This document shows positions 49,901-55,373 of a stretch of DNA of 64,000 bases, piece by piece. Positions within the stretch are counted from its first letter, which is position 1. Each line of letters starts with the position of its first letter. This DNA comes from Topomyia yanbarensis (lineage: Eukaryota > Arthropoda > Insecta > Diptera > Culicidae), in assembly GCF_030247195.1 (NCBI RefSeq), contig NC_080672.1, positions 558,001-622,000 of the forward strand, in the 5' to 3' direction. The notes beneath the pieces are model-generated. The model saw only the letters and a list, made by a program, of their open reading frames with translations, had not been told where the DNA came from and did not search any database. The position numbers and the translations under genes were made by a program.

Positions 49901-52900
49901 TTATGTTTTATGTTTTATGTTTTATGTTTTATGTTTTATGTTTTATGTTTTATGTTTTATGTTTTATGTTTTATGTTTTATGTTTTATGTTTTATGTTTT
50001 ATGTTTTATGTTTTATGTTTTATGTTTTATGTTTTATGTTTTATGTTTTATGTTTTATGTTTTATGTTTTATGTTTTATGTTTTATGTTTTATGTTTTAT
50101 GTTTTATGTTTTATGTTTTATGTTTTATGTTTTATGTTTTATGTTTTATGTTTTATGTTTTATGTTTTATGTTTTATGTTTTATGTTTTATGTTTTATGT
50201 TTTATGTTTTATGTTTTATGTTTTATGTTTTATGTTTTATGTTTTATGTTTTATGTTTTATGTTTTATGTTTTATGTTTTATGTTTTATGTTTTATGTTT
50301 TATGTTTTATGTTTTATGTTTTATGTTTTATGTTTTATGTTTTATGTTTTATGTTTTATGTTTTATGTTTTATGTTTTATGTTTTATGTTTTATGTTTTA
50401 TGTTTTATGTTTTATGTTTTATGTTTTATGTTTTATGTTTTATGTTTTATGTTTTATGTTTTATGTTTTATGTTTTATGTTTTATGTTTTATGTTTTATG
50501 TTTTATGTTTTATGTTTTATGTTTTATGTTTTATGTTTTATGTTTTATGTTTTATGTTTTATGTTTTATGTTTTATGTTTTATGTTTTATGTTTTATGTT
50601 TTATGTTTTATGTTTTATGTTTTATGTTTTATGTTTTATGTTTTATGTTTTATGTTTTATGTTTTATGTTTTATGTTTTATGTTTTATGTTTTATGTTTT
50701 ATGTTTTATGTTTTATGTTTTATGTTTTATGTTTTATGTTTTATGTTTTATGTTTTATGTTTTATGTTTTATGTTTTATGTTTTATGTTTTATGTTTTAT
50801 GTTTTATGTTTTATGTTTTATGTTTTATGTTTTATGTTTTATGTTTTATGTTTTATGTTTTATGTTTTATGTTTTATGTTTTATGTTTTATGTTTTATGT
50901 TTTATGTTTTATGTTTTATGTTTTATGTTTTATGTTTTATGTTTTATGTTTTATGTTTTATGTTTTATGTTTTATGTTTTATGTTTTATGTTTTATGTTT
51001 TATGTTTTATGTTTTATGTTTTATGTTTTATGTTTTATGTTTTATGTTTTATGTTTTATGTTTTATGTTTTATGTTTTATGTTTTATGTTTTATGTTTTA
51101 TGTTTTATGTTTTATGTTTTATGTTTTATGTTTTATGTTTTATGTTTTATGTTTTATGTTTTATGTTTTATGTTTTATGTTTTATGTTTTATGTTTTATG
51201 TTTTATGTTTTATGTTTTATGTTTTATGTTTTATGTTTTATGTTTTATGTTTTATGTTTTATGTTTTATGTTTTATGTTTTATGTTTTATGTTTTATGTT
51301 TTATGTTTTATGTTTTATGTTTTATGTTTTATGTTTTATGTTTTATGTTTTATGTTTTATGTTTTATGTTTTATGTTTTATGTTTTATGTTTTATGTTTT
51401 ATGTTTTATGTTTTATGTTTTATGTTTTATGTTTTATGTTTTATGTTTTATGTTTTATGTTTTATGTTTTATGTTTTATGTTTTATGTTTTATGTTTTAT
51501 GTTTTATGTTTTATGTTTTATGTTTTATGTTTTATGTTTTATGTTTTATGTTTTATGTTTTATGTTTTATGTTTTATGTTTTATGTTTTATGTTTTATGT
51601 TTTATGTTTTATGTTTTATGTTTTATGTTTTATGTTTTATGTTTTATGTTTTATGTTTTATGTTTTATGTTTTATGTTTTATGTTTTATGTTTTATGTTT
51701 TATGTTTTATGTTTTATGTTTTATGTTTTATGTTTTATGTTTTATGTTTTATGTTTTATGTTTTATGTTTTATGTTTTATGTTTTATGTTTTATGTTTTA
51801 TGTTTTATGTTTTATGTTTTATGTTTTATGTTTTATGTTTTATGTTTTATGTTTTATGTTTTATGTTTTATGTTTTATGTTTTATGTTTTATGTTTTATG
51901 TTTTATGTTTTATGTTTTATGTTTTATGTTTTATGTTTTATGTTTTATGTTTTATGTTTTATGTTTTATGTTTTATGTTTTATGTTTTATGTTTTATGTT
52001 TTATGTTTTATGTTTTATGTTTTATGTTTTATGTTTTATGTTTTATGTTTTATGTTTTATGTTTTATGTTTTATGTTTTATGTTTTATGTTTTATGTTTT
52101 ATGTTTTATGTTTTATGTTTTATGTTTTATGTTTTATGTTTTATGTTTTATGTTTTATGTTTTATGTTTTATGTTTTATGTTTTATGTTTTATGTTTTAT
52201 GTTTTATGTTTTATGTTTTATGTTTTATGTTTTATGTTTTATGTTTTATGTTTATTTAATTCCAGATAGCCAGTAAAGGCGCTTAACCTAGGCTTATTAG
52301 CCAGGATAAGATGTAGATACCGTTGTACTATCGCAAGATGCTAGGAACAAAAGGTGTGACATTAACCTTTTCAGCCTTGTCGCTTTCAACAACTGGGTCA
52401 TTAAATGAAGAATAAAATTAATTGATTTTCTAAAAATATGTAAACACATCCTCGTTGGACACTATCAATCTTCCTTGACAATGAATTTAGAAAAGTTGGT
52501 TAGCATTTTTGGCAGTTATCCCAGCAGAAGGATAGGGATCAACGTAACTCAATGGGAGGTGTCGTCGTGATAATTCAATTTAAAACACAAAAATTATTTG
52601 TTATTTTGTATACAAAAAGTGAAAAAAATTCGATTACGTATCTTTAACGTCAGCTGCATCGGAAAAAATCGTATCTTTAACGTCAGCTGCATCGGAAAAA
52701 TCGGAAAAAACAAAAACACGATCACCCAATTGGTCGGTGTTAAGTCAGATCGGACTAAGTGACATTGTACTGATTTCGAGAAAACAAGTTTAAAGTTTGA
52801 ATCGCGGCATCCTTTACGTTATAATTTGAAATTAATTTTTGCTTTTTATACCATATTTAAAATCTGGTAAGAGTGGAATGTATTTCAAGAAATCCTTTAT

Positions 52901-55373
52901 ACAATGCTATCATTATCTTGCGATTTAGTCTGGTCTGACTTAAAACCGACCAATTTATTTAATTCTTTTAAATTGCAACGGTCGGTACGGTTGTCCATGT
53001 ATCTCCTTATTCAAGATTAAAAATGATTCGATCATTAAATTCTTCATAAAATGAATAAATTGATTGCCGTATACTTTTTTACAACTAAGAACAGACGTCC
53101 ATGCTCGAACAAACAATTTTGAAATACCCTTTCTGCCATTTGAACAAATATTCGCTAGACGGGTAGGAACACCATACTGGTATATCCCATTATTATTATA
53201 ACGGTCGCATGGCCATTAATTTAGTAAAACTCACAACGAAACGGAATGACCTCTGGCGTTAATATCGCCATTACCTTTGAATGTGCCTTTTACTCAACTT
53301 TTACGATTGAGATGGACGTCTGTTCTCTGTGCCTAAATTGATGTTGCTTTTAAGTTTTCACGACCCAGGGGGTACTTGGCCTTAATCCCACTGCTCTGTC
53401 ATCGATGTTATGTGATAGTCGTTATGAAATATGTTTTATTTGTGGGCTATTCATAAACAATGGCTAGCAGAAAAGGCACCTTGGTGATATCTTTAGAGCA
53501 GACAATCCAATGAAAAATAGGATTGACAGGATTTTATTGCGATTACGAACAAGTGAATATTTAAAGACATTCAGTAATTTTCTATATCATCCGTAGTACA
53601 CTGACAGCCACATACGAAATGCAAAAAAAAACTAACAAAACTCTTACCTCAAGTACTTGATATCCGCATTCGGCACGGCCGGTGCAGGGATAAAGTCATT
53701 TTTCATACAGGAAAGATCCCCGGCGATGATGATACGCTGAAGTGACACCGCTTCCGTTCGGTGCATGTCGTCCGAGCTGAACGTGACCGAGCTTACACCC
53801 GGACTGGGATCGGTAATCGGAGCGGGCGGAAGTTGCTGCAGCACTAGAGTCGAAACCGGGGCCAGCAATGGGTTCCCTGGGGGAGGAAATTGAAAACAAA
53901 TATGAGTACTCGAAAAAAAAAAGTTTGCAGATTTGTAATCGGAGAACTGCGATAAAAGCGTCAGATAAAACAACAACTATAATCCGGCACACAATTCTCC
54001 GCTGACAAATAGTTGCGGATGTGTCGAAAAGAGCACCGAAGATAAGGACCATAAAAACACAGTTTGCCAGCCTCCAGCTCGAACGAACCGGAGACAGTGG
54101 GCTGGGATTGCCGGATGTGGATTTTCATGTAGTTGTAGCCATTGGAACAGGAAAGGGAAACTCTGGATTCGATGCTACGGGCGCTTGTTGAGCAATTATA
54201 TGTAATGACACCTTTGTCCTAGTTTTGGCGAAACAATTCGCCTCTCTGTTTTATGTATAGGTGGCTATAGCTATGTGGCCCTCGAGGGTTGCGCGGAATT
54301 GAGATTTACGGGTGAATGGTACGATCGCACTAATTGAGACCGGTTGGGAAGTGGGACATAAGGGATCGTTAAAAATTAATAATAAATGTCATTACTCAGA
54401 ACAGTTACCCAGTACCGTTACATTGCAGATTGCGTTCATTTTAAAATTTTCTTTTGAAACATTTACCGGTTAAAGTTTTATGCTGGCTCTGTTGAAGTTT
54501 GAACAAGTTTTCCGAAAGAGTACAGTGCTCAATTTCGACAAGCTATAATTGTCATTTACTTTCCTGCCGTTCAAGAACTCGTAAGCCATTGATCAAAAAA
54601 GTCGTTCACAAGAAATGTACAACAATTGAATTTCAAACACCGGAAGAAGAGTTTACGAATTTTACCCACCTTTCTTCAACTTTCTCAATTGATTCTTCTG
54701 CTGTTCCACTTTCATCTGGCGCTGTTTTCGCATTTCCTCCCGTTTTGCCGATGTCAATTTACTGGCAAGATCTTTTTGATTAGGCCTTTCCAGCTGCTGC
54801 TCCGGCTGTGTTTGCCTCCACCGACTGCCAATCGCGTCAGGTAAATATATAGACTCAACCGCTCCACCCACCGCTTCTCTTTGAACTTCAATTTGCATAT
54901 TTTTATCGTAAATATCATCGCTATTTAATACGATGAGTTCTCGACCGGCCCTGTTATCCCAATATCCGCCTCGCCCTACGGAGCTTTTATCCGACGAGTT
55001 TTGTCCTTTGCCTGCACCCACTTCCGGCCTCTTGAAGAAAAGTTTCGCCTCCTCGGCAGCCGGTAAACTCGTTTGCGAAGTTGGCTTGTCTCCCGACAGT
55101 TTCTGTTTGTGCTTTTTCCGCCCTGGCTTCTGGTTCTGTTGCTCAGATTCGTTTAATGATAATTTGGTTACGCTGGTTAGCGAAGAATTTATCTCCTCGG
55201 TACTTTCACCTCCGGTTCGGGTCCGGTGGGGAGCGGCGAGCGGTTTCAGCCGTTTGATTTTCTTTTTCTTGTGTCCTTTTCTTCGGCGACCCTTTTTACC
55301 GGTGCCCGGATGATTCTTTCTGGTGCCATCCATTGCCGACGAGCTGAGAGTGCTGAGATCCGGGAAGCGTTCC
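21017..55373 (-). CDS. Secreted sushi/EGF-domain matrix protein, fibulin-7-like architecture (partial, 6 exons seen)
   Basis: Six minus-strand exons (55373-54670, 53876-53648, 42789-42374, 28299-28177, 22234-21710, 21139-21017) join with consistent phases (2, 1, 2, 1, 1, 1, then 1) and GT-AG borders, giving about 706 residues. Order of parts: a Lys/Arg-rich region, a helical Glu/Lys/Gln segment, one sushi domain, a Ser-rich linker, one EGF, then five EGF modules that start with D-x-N/D-E-C as in calcium-binding EGF. This order matches vertebrate fibulin-7, so an extracellular matrix or cell-adhesion role is likely, but orthology is inference. Introns are about 0.8, 10.9, 14.1, 5.9 and 0.6 kb. 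The signal peptide exon should lie right of 55373 and the C-terminal exons left of 21017; neither was identified. Confidence 0.85.
21710..22234 (-). CDS. Exon 5: three EGF modules, the third with an acidic insert
   Basis: Acceptor ATATTTTCAG, 525 bases, donor GTGAGT, phase 1-1. The three modules open DVNEC, DIDEC and DIDEC. The first two are regular six-cysteine EGF-Ca domains. In the third, after SYRC (the fourth cysteine), about 43 residues rich in Asp/Glu, including TEDDEEDPNG and DELDDESDD, stand where one residue normally separates cysteines four and five, before CPSGYYFNTTMGDC. The insert would form a large acidic loop. Neighbouring introns are 5.9 kb (upstream) and 570 bases (downstream). 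Confidence 0.92.
22235..23030. other. Intron sequence left of the simple-repeat block
   Basis: Part of the 5.9 kb intron between the exons at 28299-28177 and 22234-21710. Mostly unique sequence with a short CAGCAGCAGCAGCAG run near 22854. The frames at 22287-22867 have no recognisable domain and I do not call them genes. Confidence 0.5.
23031..23388 (+). repeat. GGAATAAA octamer tandem array, about 44 copies
   Basis: Nearly uninterrupted 8-base units with a few single-base variants (for example GAAATAAA near 23213 and 23365, TGAATAAA near 23260). In the gene's sense direction it reads TTTATTCC. It lies in the intron before exon 5 and forms the left part of a 3.1 kb low-complexity block. Confidence 0.95.
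23389..25680 (+). repeat. 2.3 kb A-rich, T-poor low-complexity tract
   Basis: On the plus strand A makes up well over half of the bases by eye and T is scarce. Text such as AAAAAACGAAAAA, CCAAAAAAC and AACCAAAAA recurs without a fixed period. It connects the octamer array on its left to the heptamer array on its right. On the gene's sense strand it is a very long T-rich tract. The long Lys/Asn-rich or Phe-rich frames in it are products of composition and are not genes. Confidence 0.85.
25681..26164 (+). repeat. ACTGAAA heptamer tandem array, 69 copies
   Basis: 484 bases of perfect 7-base units except for two A-to-G variants (GAAAGCTG near 26120 and 26149), both at the right-hand end. In the sense direction of the surrounding EGF gene each unit reads TTTTCAG, the same form as a 3' splice site; the real acceptor of exon 5 ends in ATTTTCAG. 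The open Phe/Ser/Gln frame seen on the minus strand is a by-product of a repeat without stop codons. Confidence 0.97.
26165..28176. other. Intron sequence right of the simple-repeat block
   Basis: Part of the same 5.9 kb intron. Mostly unique A+T-rich sequence with short frames lacking any recognised domain. No repeat family seen elsewhere in the window was recognised here. Confidence 0.45.
28177..28299 (-). CDS. Exon 4: one calcium-binding EGF module
   Basis: Acceptor CTCTACCCTAG, 123 bases, donor GTAAGT, phase 1-1. It encodes DINEC, then CEYGCSNTVGSFNCKC and a final C, a complete EGF-Ca module. It is too short for a long open frame and was recognised from the DINEC opening and the GSFNCKC core. 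Introns of 14.1 kb (5' side) and 5.9 kb (3' side) surround it. Confidence 0.92.
28300..29084. other. Intron sequence, no feature recognised
   Basis: Left end of the 14.1 kb intron. Two overlapping opposite frames at 28713-28991 are A+T-rich and without domain. Two blocks with inverted similarity (near 28420-28500 and 28600-28680, for example AGTAATCTCTAGCTAATTG against CAATTAGGTAGAGATTACG) could be the ends of a small foldback or MITE. Confidence 0.4.
29085..29410 (+). repeat. Dispersed non-coding repeat, copy 2 (partial)
   Basis: Matches the first half of the repeat at 18518-19330: GTTCTACACATACCATC, TCTCAACCGTTA, ATACTTTGTTTTTGAACTCC and AATTTGTTCTTTGACGTTAT. Truncated at both ends relative to copy 1. 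Confidence 0.6.
29749..29940 (+). pseudogene. BEL/Pao-type Gag fragment
   Basis: A 63-codon open frame reads VDEWLSFRDLFTSLIHW, then LPEVGKFYYLKRCLQGELKS and LIDRLQITG. This is the conserved block near the start of BEL/Pao retrotransposon Gag (W, F..LF, I, L..V.K..YL....G, I), recognised from memory. It has no zinc knuckle or pol downstream and runs straight into a degenerate tandem repeat. A fragment only. Confidence 0.65.
29936..30012 (+). repeat. Degenerate tandem repeat, left part of the insertion site
   Basis: Words such as AAGGCTGAAAATCACAAGGC and CAAAAGGCTGAAAAATCAAA recur with small changes. The same text continues at 30974-31060 after the gag-only element, which was therefore inserted into this array. 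The last 15 bases (29998-30012) are the left target-site duplication. Confidence 0.7.
30013..30973 (+). mobile_element. Gag-only non-LTR element, internally deleted copy, with perfect TSD
   Basis: Starts AGTCTACTTTCTACTTCTGC, contains the Gag frame pieces below, and ends with CCACGGCTCCGTTAAGCTA, CAAATAAACG and a short A-rich tail. It is flanked by the 15-base direct repeat AAAAGACGAAATTTC (29998-30012 and 30974-30988), typical of target-primed reverse transcription. Compared with 38225-39422 it lacks about 265 bases of the coding region. No endonuclease or reverse transcriptase frame is present, so it must rely on enzymes made elsewhere. Confidence 0.82.
30139..30875 (+). pseudogene. Gag-like ORF1, broken by internal deletion
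   Basis: The first part (30139-30354) starts MSKVDEK, as in the longer copy at 38342. After the codons for ISFNT the text jumps to the equivalent of residue 155 of the longer copy, with a frame change; the second part (30351-30875) carries the zinc knuckle C-N-Y-C, four residues, H, four residues, C and an acidic/Gln-rich tail. It also ends differently from the 38 kb copy, running on to KNQ. The junction explains why it is not one continuous frame. Confidence 0.8.
30974..31065 (+). repeat. Right target-site duplication and continued degenerate tandem repeat
   Basis: AAAAGACGAAATTTC (30974-30988) is identical to the copy before the element. It is followed by ACTTTTCATAAGGCAAAC and GTCGAAATTTCAAAATGCAA, the same text family as 29936-30012. 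Confidence 0.75.
31066..31855 (+). pseudogene. Non-LTR reverse transcriptase C-terminal region, 5' truncated
   Basis: Two overlapping frames (31127-31339, then 31294-31713, shifted) read LGVIFTSNLSWDDQVN, KIKLFKSLVFS, then LRVALNTCVRYVYNLSRYSR and NNLPYFLKSITSLRNFKREL with a stop at 31713. This is the thumb and C-terminal region found in CR1/Jockey-like non-LTR retrotransposons. The catalytic part is missing by 5' truncation. A 3' UTR of about 140 bases and an AAAT tail follow, which marks the element's natural 3' end. Confidence 0.8.
31857..31931 (+). repeat. AAAT tetranucleotide array, 3' tail of the non-LTR element
   Basis: About 18 perfect AAAT units directly after the 3' UTR of the reverse transcriptase fragment. 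It is most simply the element's 3' tail, possibly grown by slippage. Confidence 0.92.
31932..32310 (+). repeat. Dispersed repeat with TAGAA pentamer tail, copy 2
   Basis: Contains AAAGGAGTGACTTTAACC, AAACGGTCGGTACGGTTGTC, TTCATTAAATGAATAATTTA, TATTGACAAGAAAAA, TTTTCCAGGATG and a tail of TAGAA units (32281-32309). The same blocks in the same order are on the minus strand at 17300-16878, where the tail is TAGAC. Confidence 0.7.
32311..33824. other. Intron sequence, no gene recognised
   Basis: Part of the 14.1 kb intron. At 33060-33170 four sentences ending TTTTCTGG/TTTCTGGGAA recur (TTTCTGGATATTGG, TTTCTGGGGAAAG, TTTCTGGAGATAAG), a small degenerate tandem repeat. Nothing else is supported. Confidence 0.45.
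33825..33960 (+). repeat. Leader of the mosquito-type module (partial)
   Basis: CCGAGGCCCGGAGAGCAGAG, TATACCAATCGACTCAGCTC and GTGTGTGTATGG follow the order of the leader at 15325-15475, but the downstream text is not the 320 bp unit. It is either a truncated copy or a related family. Confidence 0.6.
33961..35892. other. Intron sequence, A+T-rich, no gene recognised
   Basis: Only short frames without domains, for example the Ile/Phe/Lys-rich minus frame 35281-34919, which I regard as chance. Text such as GTGTCTTGATCACTTATC and TTTCTACATACCACC is probably old transposon sequence but matches nothing else in the window. Confidence 0.4.
35893..36552 (+). pseudogene. Non-LTR ORF with endonuclease N-terminus, broken
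   Basis: One frame runs from 35893 to 36552 with two in-frame stops (near 35977 and 36140). It reads LLRIFIEVYQDYGLNPDEAA, then LAYCQNFNRMKSP and, in the last 121 codons, FNIILGTENSWDE, KKSGGGVIIAIN and FEHIWAKA. The ILGTENSWDE and GGGVIIAI motifs belong to the apurinic-type endonuclease of CR1/RTE-like non-LTR retrotransposons. The domain is cut after about 130 residues by unrelated DNA. Confidence 0.75.
36553..36886. other. Unrelated DNA joining two ends of a non-LTR element
   Basis: About 330 bases without coding signal lie between the endonuclease start and the C-terminal end of the same type of element. Words such as GCCACCTAGCGGCGAAAATG are typical of mosquito repeats in my memory. It is either an insertion combined with an internal deletion, or a recombination product. 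Confidence 0.5.
36887..37160 (+). pseudogene. Non-LTR polymerase C-terminus and 3' end
   Basis: Frame 36887-37105 reads LLSQIKFYVPSRQLRTRNLF, then INRMMRHYNENC and a stop, followed by a short 3' UTR and a poly-A-rich end (near 37148). This is the extreme C-terminus of a CR1-like polymerase and pairs with the N-terminal piece at 35893-36552 in the same orientation; the RT core between them is lost. Confidence 0.6.
37161..38224. other. Intron sequence, no gene recognised
   Basis: A+T-rich with chance frames only. Confidence 0.4.
38225..39422 (+). mobile_element. Gag-only non-LTR element, long copy
   Basis: Begins CAGTCTACTTTCTACTTCTG, has a 117-base leader, one Gag-like frame, a short 3' UTR with TCCACGGCTCTGTTAAGCTA and CAAATAAACG, and an A tail. 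It is the same family as 30013-30973 and 14552-14622. The flanks (AATATTTTTCTTGG before, AATATATTTCTTTCGG after) are similar but not an exact duplication. No pol is present in 1.2 kb, so the family is either non-autonomous or made of copies that lost pol in a common ancestor. Confidence 0.75.
38342..39202 (+). CDS. Gag-like ORF1 protein of a non-LTR element (286 aa)
   Basis: An uninterrupted frame starting MSKVDEK. Residues 100-165 read VKLHDLSSC, PDLIAKYMSQYGEIESV, TPNGVLVVRM and IPSHLTI, an RRM-like fold block seen in insect non-LTR Gag proteins. A CCHC zinc knuckle follows with C185, C188, H193, C198. The tail is Gln/Thr-rich and basic at the end. Such proteins coat the element RNA and guide it to the nucleus or to chromatin. 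The frame ends at KNI, earlier than the homologous text in the other copy, because of a small frameshift near 39195; otherwise it looks intact. Confidence 0.75.
   Translation: MSKVDEKTLLRPNTAVVDFKFCSIRLSFRKVEYLLKVKMQLMLKEVMYFQYHHLHNVVLISFNTLAKAERFVSQNNLKHVAESDKVGMKIPVYIEKDYVDVKLHDLSSCTPPDLIAKYMSQYGEIESVTRDTWRNFFPGTPNGVLVVRMRIERPIPSHLTIKLKTREATINQTTLCTHEGQTPTCKYCNQTAHHGQPCAEDTEENASQPIANESTENQPKKEFSIPIPETQTVAKFVAAVQSILTTAKAASSTPKTTVSNIGEEDKNNDDGFTLVTRKGNKQEKNI
39423..40114. other. Intron sequence, no gene recognised
   Basis: A+T-rich; no domain-bearing frame and no repeat shared within the window. Confidence 0.4.
40115..40927. mobile_element. MITE-like element with TAGGGGAGAG inverted ends
   Basis: TAGGGGAGAG at 40115-40124 is matched by its reverse complement CTCTCCCCTA at 40918-40927. 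If the outer TA is the target duplication, the element is about 810 bp of A+T-rich DNA without a transposase. The inverted match is short (10 bases), so the assignment is moderate. Confidence 0.45.
40928..42373. other. Intron sequence, no gene recognised
   Basis: The region 41030-41314 is less A+T-rich and contains an open plus frame (94 codons) and a minus frame, but neither shows a family motif. GT-AG signals and phases do not connect it to the EGF gene. Confidence 0.4.
42374..42789 (-). CDS. Exon 3: end of the sushi domain, Ser-rich linker and first EGF
   Basis: Acceptor CCCTACCCACAG, 416 bases, donor GTGAGT; enters in phase 2 and leaves in phase 1. It encodes YHCRQGYERRL, LICRKSRWIGKRPVC (cysteines two, three and four and the W-x-G-x-x-P-x-C signature of a sushi/CCP domain). 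A linker with a run of seven Ser, partly encoded by an AGT repeat, comes next, followed by an EGF module with CGKQHNCQQAC and VCSCFKGFKMVDGRC. An N-x-T glycosylation site (NAT) lies within that module. The first sushi cysteine is in exon 2. Confidence 0.93.
42790..43189. other. Intron sequence next to exon 3
   Basis: No gene or repeat recognised. An A-rich stretch (AAAAAAATTTG) lies near 43050. Confidence 0.4.
43190..43830 (-). repeat. Inverted copies of the 320-340 bp mosquito-type module
   Basis: Read on the minus strand, the text contains CCAAAGTTGCTTGTTCC, CCGATTTTTACAAACTTGG, a TTTCATTTGAAATGCG-like block, TTCAAATGAAAAATATAATA and GTCACATAGAAATTTC, in the order seen at 15281-16480. Strongly diverged; at least two partial units. 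Confidence 0.5.
43880..44408 (+). other. 5' UTR of the gag-bearing non-LTR element
   Basis: G+C-rich compared with its surroundings, starting near ACTCGGCCTACGCCACC and running to the ATG at 44409. The word GCGCCTCCA recurs four times in degenerate form (near 44200, 44240, 44280, 44357). Presence of a complete-looking leader means the 5' end of the element is kept. Confidence 0.5.
44409..45395 (+). pseudogene. Gag-like ORF1 of an I/Jockey-like non-LTR element, cut by a heptamer array
   Basis: About 329 codons from MPRPPPPDWR. Residues 199-212 form a CCHC knuckle (C199, C202, H207, C212), and further cysteine clusters lie at 218-225 and 239-253 (CINCGQGHSTRSRTC). Downstream is FPEARALITKR, common in insect I-like Gag. 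The real coding text ends with QLTVKI at 45395; from 45396 on, the frame continues only as heptamer repeat, so any protein predicted past this point is an artefact. ORF2 (endonuclease and RT) is absent. The element therefore keeps its 5' end and lacks its 3' end, the reverse of the usual truncation. Confidence 0.82.
45396..52254 (+). repeat. ATGTTTT heptamer satellite, about 980 units (6.86 kb)
   Basis: Near-perfect tandem 7-base units. Slipped or variant units are seen only near 46873 (ATGTTT), 47968, 48061, 48271 and 48434; from about 48442 to 52250 I see no variant. The block 47468-48053 uses ATGTTGT. The array abuts Gag coding text on the left and TTAATTCCAGATAGCCAG on the right. It lies in the 10.9 kb intron between exons 2 and 3 of the EGF gene, in antisense direction (the transcript would read AAAACAT repeats). 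The sequence has no stop in any plus frame. Confidence 0.97.
47468..48053 (+). repeat. ATGTTGT variant block inside the heptamer satellite
   Basis: About 84 units carry G in place of the fifth-position T run (ATGTTGT), with one shortened unit near 47968. Both borders are sharp: pure ATGTTTT before, and ATGTTTT with two shortened units right after. A clonal block like this suggests that one variant unit was amplified locally. Confidence 0.95.
52255..52728. other. Intron sequence right of the satellite
   Basis: The part 52330-52410 has words in common with the dispersed repeat at 31932 (ACAAAAGGTGTGACATTAACC). A 32-base direct duplication with core CGTATCTTTAACGTCAGC lies at 52637-52700. Confidence 0.45.
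52729..52954. mobile_element. MITE with long ATTGGTCGGT inverted ends
   Basis: The left end ATTGGTCGGTGTTAAGTCAG is matched on the right by the reverse complement of ATTGGTCGGTTTTAAGTCAG, and the similarity runs on for about 35 bases with a few mismatches. The element is 226 bases long with no coding capacity. It sits at the start of a third partial copy of the TAGAA-tailed repeat. Confidence 0.78.
52955..53075 (+). repeat. Partial third copy of the dispersed TAGAA/TAGAC-tailed repeat
   Basis: GCAACGGTCGGTACGGTTGT, CCTTATTCAAG and TTCATAAAATGAATAAATTG correspond to the middle of the copies at 31932-32310 and 17300-16878. The tail region is missing, apparently replaced by the MITE at 53088. 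Confidence 0.65.
53088..53326. mobile_element. MITE with AGAACAGACGTCCAT inverted ends, copy 1
   Basis: AGAACAGACGTCCAT at 53088-53102 is a perfect inverted match of 53312-53326. The 239-base interior has no reading frame. A longer relative is found at 62152-62566. Confidence 0.8.
53327..53647. other. Intron sequence next to exon 2
   Basis: No gene or repeat recognised. The sequence ends at the donor GTAAGAG of exon 2. Confidence 0.4.
53648..53876 (-). CDS. Exon 2: linker and start of the sushi domain
   Basis: Acceptor TTTCCTCCCCCAG, 229 bases, donor GTAAGAG; enters in phase 1 and leaves in phase 2. It encodes NPLLAPVSTLVLQQLPPAP, a Pro/Ser-rich stretch, then IIIAGDLSCMKNDF with the first sushi cysteine, ending KYLR, which joins to NDLYG in exon 3. 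The spliced codon at each side restores the frame, which is the main reason for this start and end. Confidence 0.9.
53877..54669. other. 793-base intron between exons 1 and 2
   Basis: GT-AG borders on the minus strand (donor AAAG/GTGGGT, acceptor CCCCCAG). A competing donor GTAAAA four bases downstream was rejected because its phase does not fit exon 2. Confidence 0.7.
54670..55373 (-). CDS. Exon 1 (first seen): basic N-terminal region with helical segment
   Basis: Acceptor CTTTACCTTCCAG, 704 bases, donor GTGGGT, enters in phase 2 and leaves in phase 1. It encodes a Ser-rich start, a strongly basic stretch (GKKGRRRKGHKKKKIKRL), a polar middle with RKKHKQKL, a segment with ELIVLNSDDIYDKN, and a Glu/Lys/Gln-rich helix near the end (AKREEMRKQRQMKVEQQKNQ) that could form a coiled coil. 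It has no start Met in a convincing position and no signal peptide, so it is an internal exon. Fibulin-7 also carries a coiled coil before its sushi domain. Confidence 0.85.

Noticed and set aside
45396..52254. Telomere
   Set aside because: The array is flanked on both sides by unique or transposon DNA and by exons of the same gene, so it is interstitial.
44409..52259. 2616-codon open frame and two similar 2288-codon frames
   Set aside because: Only the first 329 codons carry protein-like text; the rest is a 7-base repeat without stop codons, which is open in all three plus frames by construction.
54933..55313. 126-codon plus-strand frame
   Set aside because: Antisense shadow of exon 1 of the EGF gene, which has consistent splice phases.
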